Shown here in pieces: positions 33,801 to 44,862 of a stretch of 64,000 bases of DNA. The notes beneath the pieces were generated by a model. The model saw nothing but the letters and a program-made list of their open reading frames with translations. It searched no databases and was not told the DNA's origin. The first letter of the stretch is position 1. Each line of letters starts with the position of its first letter. A program made the position numbers and the translations under genes. Origin of the DNA: Cryptomeria japonica (lineage: Eukaryota; Streptophyta; Pinopsida; Cupressales; Cupressaceae); the NCBI RefSeq assembly GCF_030272615.1, contig NC_081411.1, positions 46,040,517-46,104,516 of the forward strand. The letters run 5' to 3'.

Positions 33801-34075
33801 TTAAATTGGAAAGAGAGAAAGAAAGAATAGTGAATAAGGCAAAGCATCTAAGATTAAAACCGAGTCCAAGATTGGACTATCTAGCATCACTACGAAAGGA
33901 TATATCTGAGACATTGGTACAGGGACAGAAAACACCGGTAGAGCATTTGCAACATCTGACTGGTACAGTTAAGAGAACATAGACAACAATAAGAGATAGT
34001 AAAAAGTTCATGGAGAGTATAAAGTCTATTCTAGCAGATATATTTCAATTGGTAATCACACAGGTACAAGGGTGA
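30803..34075 (+). pseudogene. ORF2 cargo protein of N1 (about 1,090 codons, unknown function)
   Basis: One uninterrupted phase from ATG 30803 to TGA 34073-34075 with about ten in-frame stops but no frameshift. N-terminal part (to about residue 330) is folded-looking: MIRIVLSRVHG, then ITKEVVKVVTGLPGTG, MILGYKATHANRLNSVSSLC, IDVCEWLKDELIDNLGKIKK and LGYDIPVGKHLTELF. The middle is basic and Pro/Ser-rich (PATTPSPRRTRQKQQ; KKKKLTPKRKKR, nuclear-signal-like). A helical part follows (KIEKLLAVYPVNSPKEIDDL), then a Pro-rich stretch, then a C-terminal coiled-coil part (EVLLESIKKITDCSSQAYKA). No polymerase, protease, integrase or nuclease motif is seen. N2 encodes the same protein. I recall similar uncharacterised plant retroelement proteins but cannot name a family. 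Confidence 0.7.
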
Positions 34076-34118
34076 AACTACAAACTCTACTGACATCTTG
34101 ACAACCTTTGTCATTGAT

Positions 34119-34130
34119 AAAGGGGGAGTA
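34119..34130 (+). promoter_or_regulatory. Second, upstream polypurine tract of N1
   Basis: AAAGGGGGAGTA, about 157 bases before the true tract and nearly identical to it. N2 has the same arrangement (53673-53683). Confidence 0.6.
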
Positions 34131-34275
34131 GTAGTATGAGCAAATTCAAATCACAGGAATCATATGCTCAGGGGGAGCACACATTTTTGGTAAATTTTTT
34201 TGCACTTCACATTTTTTTTGGATTACAAGTTTTTGGACACTTTTTGAATTTCTCATGAGTGTTGCCATCAATGCC

Positions 34276-34287
34276 AAAGGGGGAGAT
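34276..34287 (+). promoter_or_regulatory. Polypurine tract of N1
   Basis: AAAGGGGGAGAT directly before the 3' LTR; identical to those of N2 and copia2. Confidence 0.9.
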
Positions 34288-35075
34288 TGTTGGCATATGC
34301 ACACTCCAATGAGACACTATAGGTGATTGAAGGCTTTGTCATTGATGGCAACCTTACAATCCTATGTCAATGACAAGGCATTACACCGGCATTAGCATAA
34401 CACGCTCTACACCGGCACACAGGACACCGGCACCGGCATAGAGAAAGGAAGCATACCGACATAGAAGGTCAACAGGATTTTTGATATATTATATTTTGTT
34501 TATTATTGTAAAAACTTTGTAAGCCGACTTGATATCATTGTAAAATGAATTGTATATATAAGAAGTCATTGTAGAACATCTTTCTAAGGAAGTGATAGGC
34601 AAAATAAGGCAGACCTATTATGCGAAATATAGGTTAAGGGTATATGTAAAGAATAAAGCAGAAATGGGTACTAAATCTGGCATTGAAGATGCTATTGTAA
34701 AGCAGTACAAGTTATTGGATTTATATAATCCACATTGTAAGTTAGTGAGACTTCCCATTTTGAGCAGTGAGCTCTAGGCACTTGGCCTTCCTGCATGTGC
34801 AGGCCCCTATTGTAAGTAATATTCTCTTATTGGCCAGTGAGTGAATATTGTGGGTCACAAATCCCACCGAGGTTTTTCCCACACCGGGTTTCGTCGTTAA
34901 ATCCTTGTGTTATGGTGTTCTTTTCATGTGGATGTTCTTGATTCTATTTATTGCATTAATTCTTGCATACTAGTATACTGTTATAATATGTTCTGCATGT
35001 TTTAAGTTAAGAAATTCTAATTACTAGTTAGATACTGATTCACCCCCCCTCTCAATATCTGTGGGATTCCTATCA
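34288..35075 (+). repeat. 3' LTR of N1 (788 bp)
   Basis: Matches 28519-29267 with substitutions and an extra ~40 bases in the CACCGGCA-rich part. The terminal CCTAACA has changed to CCTATCA. Confidence 0.92.
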
Positions 35076-35080
35076 TTAAT

Positions 35081-35539
35081 AATAATAATCCTTAAGTAAA
35101 AATTAAAATTTATGTGTCCTTTTACATATGTACTAAATAAACTAACTCTTTAGTTAGCTCAAAAATTATACTTTTAAGTTATTTTTAGATAGATGTATTC
35201 AAGACATCTATGATAGTTTGTCATTTAAAAATAAAACAAAAATAACTTATGTGAAATATAAAACTAACAAATAAAATTTAACATCCACAAATATTATAAT
35301 TTATATTTTCTATGCTAAAGTTTATTTTTGTCCTAAATAGTATTTTAATTCTTTACAACTTTTGTGAATATTTATTTTATTATATATAAATGTAATCCTC
35401 CCACTCGCAACCCCTTGCCTTCCAACCACATCCCCCCACCTCCCCCCACCTCCACCCATTTTCTCACTATATATGGTTCCACACAACTTTCAATAGGGTT
35501 CTTCACATATTTTGTGACTATTTATTTTATTCTAATTCA
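35081..35539. other. AT-rich non-coding stretch
   Basis: Begins with the AAT-repeat tail of the LINE fragment that N1 entered. It then holds AT-rich sequence and a C-rich patch (35399-35455). I see no gene or repeat structure; frame 35364-35558 has no motif. Confidence 0.5.
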
Positions 35540-38500
35540 ATATTTTTTTAAAAAGTAAATGATGTTTTTAATTGAAAAATTACATATATTAAATGATAAA
35601 AGAATGTACAATAGATATGAATTTCAAGATATTCACCTTGGAGGAGAAACTTAAGTTTGACTACATTGCCATAAAGCTTTACAACAAGGAGCATATTAGC
35701 AAACACAACTGGAAAACAAGTGCAAGTTGCAATTTAAAATAAGGTTGATCACTTTTCTCCTAGAGTATCAAGCACATGCACCTTTGCAATGATTTTCATA
35801 GTCATGAGTAGAGATCCATTTTGGTCTTGAGAAATAGCTTCTAGATAGGAGTGAAATTTATATAGTTATGTCTTGAGCTCTAAGTTGTAGTCAAGTTTCT
35901 CTTTCAAGGCTTTAGCAAGAGAGGATTGTTGTAAAATAATACTAGAGAATAGACCATGCATAATTACTCTTGTAGGAGGGAAAGCATTAGAGAAAACAAA
36001 TTTACATCTAAGAAACCAAATATATAATAAAATAAATTGATGATGAGATTTTAAAAAATACTCCAAGAGCAATGCAACCCTAACAAAGTTGATTTCCAAC
36101 TTGATTTTCTGCTAAAAATATTAGGAATAGAAGCTTGAACTATTTGCCAAATTTGTTGATTATGTTTACATAACCAAAAAGTATATTTAATGGATTCCAA
36201 CTTGTGACAAAATGGGTATTTGGTGGAATGTATAGGGAAAAGGGAGAGGTGTTTCCCCACAAAATTTTTATAGTGGATTATTTTCCAAGCAAGAAACTGA
36301 GCTATAGCTTATGCTTTGGATTTCCAAACAAAAAGGCTTTAGTTGAACCACTTGGACTCAGACTAGTTCACTATACATTTCAAATTTAACCTTCGTTGAA
36401 TTTGGATTGGAGGAAGAAGTTTGTGATAGATTAGTTTAAGAGGAAAAAAATTAGTATTATAACCTAGAAGCCACCTCCAATATTTAAAAAAGTTGCAATA
36501 AATGGGATTAGAAACTTTTAGCTGAAGAGTTAGGGGAACAACAATATAAATTTTGTGAATGTCACTGATCAAAGTTTTGGATAGGTTGAACTCATGTTTA
36601 AGTTGCAATTCATGTTTCTAAGTTGAAGAGGAGAAATCCTATATGTATCTAAATCATGTGATACCCTTTTTGAATAATCTCCTACAATGCAAATTGGAAT
36701 TGATAGCAAGGGGTTGATCATGTAAAGATATCAATCGATTCCAACAAATAGATGAGGATGAGAAACTCATCCCATGACTAAGATCTTGTCTATTCCATTC
36801 AAGAAGAGGAGACACTCGTTGCCAAACTTTCCATATGTTAAAAAAATGTCTAGAATCTTGAGGTTTAAAGAATTTTTCCATTAGGATTTTATCTTTGCAC
36901 CCAACTTCTTTCCAAGCATTATTAGTTGTAGTAGTATAAATTCTATGTCTAATAAGTGACTTCCATGGTGCTGCTTTGTGAAGAATTCTAATAATCCATT
37001 TGATTACGAGGTAAATCCCAGTGCGAGGGCATCAATCACTCTTAAACCCGCTTTTCTCTTTGGTTGAATATAATGTATCCACGAAGCAACATGATGACCT
37101 TTTCTATTATTGAATTTTCCCCATGTGAACCCTCTAATTTATTGTGTAAGTTGAGTATAGTTGCATTTGGAAGGGATCCAACATGATGAAATGTATAAAT
37201 GGATATATATGATGATTTTATTCGCAATTTGAATGTGTCCAACCATAGAAAGAATTTTGTGTGACCAAAGATCAAGCCTTATTTTTAATTTGTGTATTCA
37301 AACCATTTTCACATTTCAGATAACGAGACTCTTATCCCAAAGGGGATGCCAAGGTATCTTGAGATTACACCATGATTGTTGTATTTCCATTGTGGGGGGA
37401 TCAAATGAGGTGTTTGGTCAGCTGAAGTCATCCAAAATTCAATTTTATTGAGAGATTTGGGATCCAGAATCTTAACAATACAAGTCCAAGATTTCAAGTG
37501 TGTTGTTGAGCTCTTCTTGAGAATTGTGAATAAATAACACACTATCATTAGAAAAGTGGTAATTAAGAGAAACTTAATCTCCAAGTAGAGAAATGATATG
37601 GATGAACTATTGATGTTTTTCATCATTTAGAAGGGATAATTAAGAGAATTAATCTCCAAGTAGAGAAACGATATGTATGACCTTTTGATTTTTTTCATCA
37701 TTTAGAAGGTATCCAAGTGCATCAATAGTGAGAACATAGAGAAAAGGAGCTAGGGGGCAGTGTTGCCTTTTTTAATCTTTGAAGAGGAAAAGCTTGAGTG
37801 GTTACCCCATTGATTGAAAGAAAAGAATTAGCATTATAAAATAGGAGTTTTATGTGGGAGATGAGACTGGAATAAAAGCCTAACTATTTAAGCATTTTCA
37901 TAATGAACTGCCATGTGATCCTATCATATGCTTTATCAAAATCCAATTTGATGAGGAGGAAATTTTGACCAGTTTTTTGTGCCCATTCCATAGTTTCCCA
38001 AGAAAATACTAATTTGTCTAGTATGAATCTTCCTCCTATAAATCCAAAATTTTCAAGACTTATAATCTCTTGCACTATCTATTTGATTTTATTAGAAATG
38101 GCTTTGGCTAAAATCATATAGGAGATATTGAGAGGCGTCATTGATCTCTACCTTGAAATGTTGTTCTCATTTTTTTTCTTTTAGAATTAATTTAATTATC
38201 CCTTGATTGGTAGAGTGACCCAAGGATCTTTGTGAAAAAGAATCTTTATATACATCATAGAAGTCCTCCCTAATGAAAGATCACATTGTTTTGTAAACTA
38301 GTATACTTATATTTAAAAAATATATGTAAAATATGCCAAGAGATATCTTACAATAGAATAGAATCATTGTAAAATAAATGTTCTTACTAAACACCAAGAA
38401 TACAAATCCATTAAACTACTGCATGCAAAAATTTGTGAATCTAGTCAGAGACAAGTGACGAGGGTTCTATTTTATTTGGAGTAATAAAATAACACCTCCA

Positions 38501-39130
38501 CAAAAACTGAAACATGGCATATTTCTTGCATTTACCCATCATTTGCATGTCAAATTGTTTCAAAAATGGATTTTTGTTTATGGACATTTTGATGTCATTG
38601 TAGATGCCTCTTTGTATAATTATACAAGTAACCCATCCATTCCAAGACTTTTTGAGTTAGTCATATCCTTCAAGGCAACATCAAATTCTTCAAGAGTGAG
38701 CAAGCAATCTAAGTAGATTTTTTGTTCACAATTGATCTTATTGGGAATACAATTTCCAACCAGATCCTCAATAATCTCTTGAAGTTGATCACCTCCAACA
38801 AGATCAATAAATAATTGTTGATAATATTGAAAAAAGATAGATTTGATGTCCTCAAGACTATCGTGTGTTTTCCCCTCTTGATCATATATGAACAATATTA
38901 TTTCTTAAGATTTTGTGGTAGAGATAACTAAAGAAAAATTTAGTTCCTCTGTCACCTTCTTTCATCCAAAGAAGCCTAGCTCATAATTGAGCTCCTCGAC
39001 CTTGGTAATATTCACTCTTTGGGTTATATTCATGAGTTGGTCAACATTACATAAGTCTTCCCTAATCATTTGCAATATTTATCCTCCAATTATTATCTAG
39101 AATATTTGGTAGGAGAGAAATTAAAAAATT
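35540..39130 (-). pseudogene. L1-type LINE ORF2, reverse-transcriptase to C-terminus
   Basis: A decayed minus-strand LINE. In order: a pre-polymerase segment (WMKEGDRGTKFF near 38960), YQQLFIDLVGGDQLQEIIED (38895-38620), the polymerase motif LLIKLDFDKAYDRITWQF (38075-37884), the catalytic box, which reads HFSNDSVLF near 37540 instead of F-A-D-D-T-L-x-F, then the thumb (YLGIPFGIR near 37330). The C-terminal Cys/His finger region follows (TKYPFCHKLESIKYTFWLC, about 36170-36220), then QQSSLAKALKEKLDYNLELK. A short T run at 35541-35549 marks the A tail. The endonuclease end is missing, as usual for a 5'-truncated LINE. Frameshifts throughout; the FADD-to-FSND change alone would abolish copying. 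Confidence 0.78.
37557..37707 (-). repeat. Tandem duplication of about 75 bp inside the LINE
   Basis: Two adjacent units (37557-37632 and 37633-37707) share TAATCTCCAAGTAGAGAAA and TTTTCATCATTTAGAAGG. The duplication sits next to the polymerase catalytic box and arose after the LINE was already in place. Confidence 0.75.
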
Positions 39131-39345
39131 CTTCAGAATGAAGATCTTGGGTCTTAATAAAATTAAAAGAAAAACTAAAAATCAATTTCAAAAGTTACAA
39201 ATGCATATGCAACGAAAACAAAAATATTGAATTTTGCCTTCATAGATTAGGATTCTTTGGTTCTCAAGGAATGGAATATATTTATTTACCCTTTCGAGGA
39301 AGTCTTTTCAAATAGGGTAAGACAAAAGTAGATAAGATCTAGATA
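39131..39345. other. Unassigned AT-rich gap between two LINE remnants
   Basis: No motif is seen. It may be part of the plus-strand LINE whose RNase H follows. Confidence 0.4.
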
Positions 39346-39800
39346 GCATGGATTCCTCCACCAAAGGGTAAATCTAAAGTAAATTTTAACGAGGCTTCCA
39401 AGAGTAACCTAGGGAAATTAGAGGGAGGATGTCTGATCCAGGACCATACAAGTAAACTTATTAAAGAAATGCCAATAAGTCTTCTAATAGGCACAAATAA
39501 TATCTCAGAAGCTCAAGCTTTACTCCAAGGTTTAAAGATTGCCAAGAGTTTAAAATTTACAAGCATCCAAAATTAAGGTGATTCCCTTTTGGTGGTGACA
39601 GAATGGAGACTAAAGTATTCTTTGAGTTGAAAAATGCAATATATCCGGAACTAGGTATGGAATTTGATGGACACATTTAATTGTCTTGAAATAAATCATT
39701 GCTAAAAAAATAATTTTTTTGGCAAATTGGCTTGCTGACTTGGGTTGCAATCGAGATGTCAGCATCACGTCTTTCACACATAATTCTCTTATTACCCATG
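39346..39800 (+). pseudogene. RNase H-like domain of a LINE, plus strand
   Basis: The plus strand reads AWIPPPKGKSKVNFNEASKS, the typical entry of the C-terminal RNase H of plant L1-type LINEs (usually W-x-P-P-x-G-x-x-K-x-N-x-D; here Asp is replaced by Glu). NISEAQALLQGLKIAK carries the second acidic position (usually A-E-x-x-A-L), a GDSLLVV block follows, and ANWLADLGCNRD near 39720 carries the last Asp after a frameshift. Several stops. It is opposite in strand to the LINE at 35540-39130, so it comes from a separate insertion. Similar domains occur in some host genes, but the decay argues for a LINE relic. Confidence 0.6.
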
Positions 39801-40402
39801 CCACGAGATGTAAAAAAAACTCATTATTTTTTATTGTTACTAATATGGTGTTTGCAAATTCATTCATATTTAAACCTTTGATGCAACACATTGTATCTAT
39901 CTACCTTCTCACTCTCAACAGGTCATGTCAACTATTATACTATTGTTGAAGCTCATCAAATATTGCTTGTTAAGGATACCCCAAATGTGTGTATTTGAGC
40001 CTTGTAATAAATTTTATTTATTTCAGCATTGCTCCTAACACTTGATAGTATTTTCACATGTGTTAAAGTGATATTTTCATTGAAGATAATCCATCGTATT
40101 ATCTCCCTAGTCAATGGTTGGCATACTTCATCTCAAAACTACGATTTTCTTATTGGCAACACTGAGGGATGTGTTGAGAAATCAACAAGGGATTACTTCA
40201 TAGGGCCCACTTTGCATACCATGACCAATTGTGACCTATCTCAATAGATAAAATTCAAAACAAATTTTGAGTGCTCAACTTACTAGTAAACCATGTATCT
40301 CATGAATATGTCGATCAACCAATTGCACAATAATCAATTAGCTTCTTTGGTTGACTCAAGTCAAGATTATTATCCCCAGAGGTCCTAAGCAAGAAAGATA
40401 AT
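39801..40402. other. Unassigned stretch left of copia1
   Basis: No coding region can be supported; frames 39719-39949 and 40029-40247 have no motif. The bases AAGAAAGATAAT precede the LTR of copia1. Confidence 0.4.
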
Positions 40403-40780
40403 TGTTAGGGTTTCAAGCAGATCCGAAGCAAATATGAACTAAAAATTATATGTAGATTTAAATACAAAAAAGATAAATAAATAAAATAGGACACAGATAA
40501 CACAGAGATTTAATGTGGTTCACCTAGAATGGGTTATGTCCACCATACACAGCCGTCTAATCTTTCTTATTATCTAGCAAAAAATAGTACATCAACCTTA
40601 CAATGCCTTAAGCATCCCAGTTGCTTATAATATGCATTTTTAGGGCAACAAACAAAGTCGACCTTTTTAGGGTTTTGTTACAATGTCGGTTTTCATCAAC
40701 GAAAAATGGCAAAAAAAAAATTTCTCGGGGGCTGCCACCCCCAAACCCCTGCTTTTCTGATTAGTCGCCACATTTTAACA
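40403..40780 (-). repeat. 3' LTR of copia1 (378 bp)
   Basis: Matches 44863-45183. It holds an extra ~55 bases (40715-40770, GGGGGCTGCCACCCCCAAAC region) that the right LTR lacks. The polypurine tract (AAGTGGGAGAT on the minus strand) adjoins at 40781-40791. Confidence 0.88.
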
Positions 40781-40912
40781 ATCTCCCACTTGGAGATTGA
40801 TAATACACTACACCACTATACATGCAACATCTGCTGGATAAAAGACTAGGACTCGACTGGTATAAATTCCACAATTATCAATCAAGAAGACCAATAGAAA
40901 CTGATGAAGAAA

Positions 40913-41758
40913 TTAGCTTCTCCTGTGGAACTGCCTTTGTGAACATATCTGTAGGATTCTCACTTGTGTGAATCTTCTCAAGCCATAACTGACCCTCCCC
41001 CAAATAGTCCAGATGAAGTGGTACCTGAGCTGAATGTGCTTTGTCCTTGAATGAAAAGCAGAGTTCTTTGCAAGATGAATGGCACTCTGGCTATCAGTAT
41101 ACAATGGGATATCCTCTTGTGTCTGACCCAATTCCTTCAGAAAACATTGCAACCAAATCATCTCCTTGCTAGCTTCTATAGCAACAACATACTCAGCTTC
41201 AGTGGTTGAAAGTGCAACAACCTTTTGCAGCCTAGAAATCCAACTGACTGGAGTTCCCCCTATAGTAAAAATATACCCTGTAGTACTCCTCCATGAATTA
41301 ATATCACCCACCAGATCAGAGTCAGCAAATCCACTTAGAGAAGCATTAGATCCTTTGAAACATAATACCTTCATAGTAGTTCCTTTCAAATACCGAAGAA
41401 TCCATTTCACAGCATTCCAATGTTCCATACCCGGATTACTCATAAACCTGCTCACAACTCCCACTGCATGTGAAATATCTGGCCTTGTGCATACCATTGC
41501 ATACATCAGACTGCCAACAACTGATGAATAGAAGATGTTAGAAATTTTATAAACCTCTTCCTGTGCCTTTGGGCACATCTCCTTAGTCAATTTGAAATGA
41601 CTAGCCAAAGGTGTACTAACTGCTTTTGCATCCTGCATGTTAAATCTTTTCAACACCTTCTTTATATACTCACTTTGGGACAAATTCAAGGTTCTATTTT
41701 TCCTGTCCCATGTAATCCTCATACTGAGAATTTGCTTAGCTGCACCCAAATCCTTCAT
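40913..41758 (-). pseudogene. RT C-terminus and RNase H of copia1
   Basis: A 281-codon minus-strand frame without internal stops. It opens with the end of the polymerase (MKDLGAAKQILSMRITWDRK, SQSEYIKKVLKRFNM), then the copia linker with YSSVVGSLMYAMVCTRPDIS and AVKWILRYLKGT. RNase H follows: Asp in SGFADSDLVGD, Glu in STTEAEYVVAIEASKE, Asp in LYTDSQSAIHLAKN, all typical. The final part after KHIQLRYHFI (usually followed by the ED/VD catalytic region) has shifted frame and ends in unrelated residues. The catalytic YVDD motif lies just upstream (LLLYVDDMLVAG at about 41820-41855) before a stop near 41780. Confidence 0.85.
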
Positions 41759-42460
41759 AGCAAATGATCTGGCTAATTTCTATTTAAGATCATTTATATG
41801 TTGCATGTTAGACCCAGCAACAAGCATGTCATCAACATAAAGCAACAGGATAATATAACTGCCATTATCAAATCTCTTAAAATATACACAATGATCAGAA
41901 TGACATCTATGATAACCGTGTTCAGCCATGAAACTATCAAATTTTAAATACCATTATCGGGGTGCTTGTTTTAGGCCATACAAACTTTTCTTCAACCTGC
42001 ACACCAAGTTCTCCTTACCTATGACCTCATATCCCTGTGGTTGCAACATGTAAATTTCCTCCTCCAAATCTCCATGGAGAAAAGCTATTTTGACATCTAA
42101 TTGTTCAAGATGTAAATCATCTATAGCCACAAGACTAAGTACAGTTCTAATTGAAGTCATTTTTACAACTGGAGAAAATATTTCATCATAATCTATACCC
42201 TTTTTCTGTGCAAAACCTTTTACCACAAGTCTGGCCTTATATCTTTTCTAACCTCCTTACTCCTCCTTCACCCGATAAACCCATTTGTTAGGCAAGGCTC
42301 TTTTTTTTGCAGGTAAAGGGACTAATTCCCAAGTCTTATTTTTCATCAGGGAGTCCATCTCCTCTTTCATGCCTAGCTCCCACTGTTGTTTGGCATCTAC
42401 CTGCATTGCTTCTTCATATTCTTCTGGTTCACCAGAATCCATTAATAAAATAGAACACAA
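41759..42460 (-). pseudogene. Reverse transcriptase of copia1, N-terminal and palm
   Basis: Frames 42460-42257 and 42226-41954 plus the stretch to 41759. The start has WELGMKEEMDSLMKNKTWEL and PNKWVYRVKEE, the usual entry of copia polymerase. The palm follows: [40 protein letters not shown] (catalytic Asp in QLDVK) and [19 protein letters not shown] is present near 41840. A stop or frameshift lies near 42250 and 41950. The enzyme would have made element cDNA. Confidence 0.85.
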
Positions 42461-43665
42461 AGAAGGAGAAAATCTTTCAAGGGGTCTACTTGTCCTTGTA
42501 GAACATCTAACACTTGTAGGAGTTTGTGGGACAATCTGTTGTTGCTGAGCATCAGGTACCTATGGCATTTCATTTTCAGGAATCTCATCCAACACCACAT
42601 ATTCTTGTTTGTCCTGTTCATGCTTCTTTTCCTGCATTTGTTCTTTATACATAACCTTCTCATTGAATATAACATCTCTACTTCTAATTATTTTCTTATT
42701 TTTAAAATCCCATTACTGATAGCCATATTCATCTATCCCATATCCAATGAAGGTACATTTCTGAGATTTAGCATCAAGCTTGGTTCTTTTTTCTTTATCA
42801 ACATGGACAAAAGCTTCGCAACCAAAAGTTTTTAGAAAAGAATAATTTACCTTTTTACCAGTCCATGCCTCCTCTGGAATGCCACCATCCAAAGGGGTTG
42901 AAGGTCCTTTATTTATCAAATAGACAATAGTATCTACAACATCTACCCAAAAATGTAAGGGCAATCCAGCATGCAATCTCATGCTCCTCACACATTCCAT
43001 GATAGTCCTATTCATTCACTCTAATACACCATTTTCCTATAGAGTTCCTAAAATTGTCTTCTACGTTCGAATCCCATTTAAGGAACAATAATCTTCAAAT
43101 GCTTTGCTACAATACTCACCTCCATTATCTGATCTGAGACACTTCAACTTTTTTCCTGTCTCATTCTCAACCAAAGCTTTCCATTTCTTAAAAGTTTCAA
43201 AACATCTGATTTTTGTTTTAGGAAATATACCCATGTTTTTCTAGTTGAGTCATCAATAAAAATAACATAATAACAAGAGCCACCAAGAGATGATACCTAA
43301 GCCGGTCCCCATACATCTGAATGTACATGCTCTCAATTCTCACTCTTCTTCTCTTTCCCAACCTTGAGAAATCTGACTCTTTTCTATCTACCATAAACAC
43401 AGTTTTCACAGAACTCTAAATCAATCTTCTTTAGTCCTAGCAATAGATTTTTGGAGTGAAGGATTTTCATCCCTTTCTCACTCATGTGCCCAAGCCTATG
43501 GTGCCACATTATCGAATCAATTCTTGCAACATTTATTGTTGTTGTCCTAGTAATAACTTTATCTGTAGTAGCTAAGGTAGAGTAAGTGTTACGAGTACAC
43601 AGATATAATGTGCCTACCTTCGCACCTTTAGCTACTACTAATGATCCTTTAGTGACCTTCCACAT
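42442..43665 (-). pseudogene. Integrase of copia1
   Basis: Pieces 43665-43384, 43409-43218, 43015-42713 and 42675-42442. The pre-integrase zinc region is clear: IMWHHRLGHMSEKGMKIL with CENCVYGR (His-His-Cys-Cys). The core is broken by frameshifts between 43384 and 43020. The last catalytic region and C-terminal side are seen as MNRTIMECVRSMRLHAGLPL, LKTFGCEAFVHVDKEKRTK and CTFIGYGIDEYGYQ. It would integrate the cDNA. Not functional. Confidence 0.82.
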
Positions 43666-43779
43666 ACTATCTGAGAAGGTAACTATGCAACCTTCACTAC
43701 CTAGTTGCCCTGCAGAAATTAAATTTCTTCTTAAATTAGGAACATGTCTTACCTCCTGCAGAAACCAGTCATTACCATT

Positions 43780-44199
43780 CTACAACTTGATCTTTATCTT
43801 TCCTTTTCCAACAATTTGATAGGGCTCATCATCACCCAAATATACCTGTCCAAAATCACCTTGAACATAATCTAGAAAATATTTTCTATGGGGTGTAGCA
43901 TGAAATGAACCCCCAGAATCTATTACCCAGGAATCATTAACATTATCCAAACATAAGATTAAAGCATCTTGTAAAGTATTACTTGCAATATTAGCTTCCT
44001 TACTCTCATTTTCATTTTTGTCTCCTTCTTTGTTTTTCCGAGACCAACAGTCTTTCTTTAGATGACTAGGCTTTCCGTAGTACCAGCAATCTTTCTTTCC
44101 TCTAGATTGAGAGCATCCTTTCTTTGACTTCCCTCGTGACTTCTCATTCCCAGGGCCTTTTCCTCTTTCCTTTGATCTTCCTCTATTCTCCACATTCAA
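43780..44199 (-). pseudogene. Gag zinc knuckle and protease of copia1
   Basis: A 139-codon frame. The start is Gly/Arg/Lys-rich (RGRSKERGKGPGNEKSRGKS), then the knuckle CWYYGKPSHLKKDC (second Cys replaced by Tyr). The protease site reads DSWVIDSGGSFHATPHRKYF, where DSGAS-x-H is usual, so Ala is replaced by Gly. YLGDDEPYQIVGKGKI follows, typical of copia protease. It is separated from the integrase frame by a stop near 43780. Confidence 0.82.
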
Positions 44200-44241
44200 A
44201 ACACTACCCGATGATGTTGGAGTCTCACCTGTGCTTTTCCT

Positions 44242-44811
44242 TCACATTTCCTCTCTTAGGATAACACCAACAATATCATCAAATACCGTAGTATTTTTAC
44301 CAGAGACAGAGTTACTTACAGCCATAACCAAGCTATTCCAGCTTTCTAGCAAAGAACATAAAATCAAGAGAGCCCTAACCTCTTCTGCAAAGGTAATTTT
44401 TACTGAAGACAATTGACTGGTAATTGTATTGAATTCATTTAAGTGCTCCGCTACAGATCCTGCCTCACTCATTTTCAAATTAAACAAATGCTTCATAAGA
44501 AATACCTTATTCGAAGCCGAGGGTTTCTCATACAACTTAGCCAATGTTGCCATCAAATTTATAGTCATTTTTGCTTCTGTTATATTAAATGCTACGAATG
44601 ATGCAAGGCATAATCAAATGGATCCTAGTGCCTTTCTATCTAAAATGTCCCACTCTTCATCTGATATTGTGGTCGGTTTCTTTGCCTTTCCTTCCAATGG
44701 CCGCCACAAATCCTTTTGATACAGGTAATCCTCCATTTGCATTTTCCATAGCTGATAATTCTGGCCATTAAACTTTTCGACCTTGAATTTGGAATCCTCC
44801 ATTGCTCCCAC
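44242..44811 (-). pseudogene. Gag of copia1
   Basis: Two frames (44811-44614, 44568-44242) with a frameshift between them. The start MGAMEDSKFKVEKFNGQNYQ and LWKMQMEDYLYQKDLW is the standard opening of copia gag. The central UBN2-type core follows: LAKLYEKPSASNKVFLMKHL, FNLKMSEAGSVAEHLNEF, LLESWNSLVMAVS. It lies about 50 bases after the primer site. It would form the particle. Confidence 0.85.
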
Positions 44812-44848
44812 TCAAATCTGAAAGTCTTGCCAATTTACAGAAAACCTC

Positions 44849-44860
44849 ACTCTGATACCA
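44849..44860 (-). promoter_or_regulatory. Primer-binding site of copia1
   Basis: TGGTATCAGAGT on the element strand, two bases inside the 5' LTR; initiator methionine tRNA type. Confidence 0.88.
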
Positions 44861-44862
44861 AT

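Larger units (their letters stand above)
28519..35075 (+). mobile_element. Element N1: gag plus ORF2 LTR element without pol
   Basis: A 6.56-kb element bounded by LTRs (TGTTGGCAT...CCTA(A/T)CA) and a perfect 5-bp target duplication TTAAT (28514-28518 and 35076-35080). It has an initiator-Met primer site, a coiled-coil/zinc-knuckle gag, a second gene of about 1,090 codons and a polypurine tract AAAGGGGGAGAT. No protease, integrase, reverse transcriptase or RNase H is encoded; the space between LTRs is filled by the two genes. Sister copy N2 (48052-54628) has the same plan, so this is a defined non-autonomous family and not a chance deletion. Confidence 0.9.

Noticed and set aside
39346-39800. 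RNase H-like domain as a host gene exon
   Set aside because: Multiple stops and a frameshift, and LINE remnants next to it; a relic is simpler.
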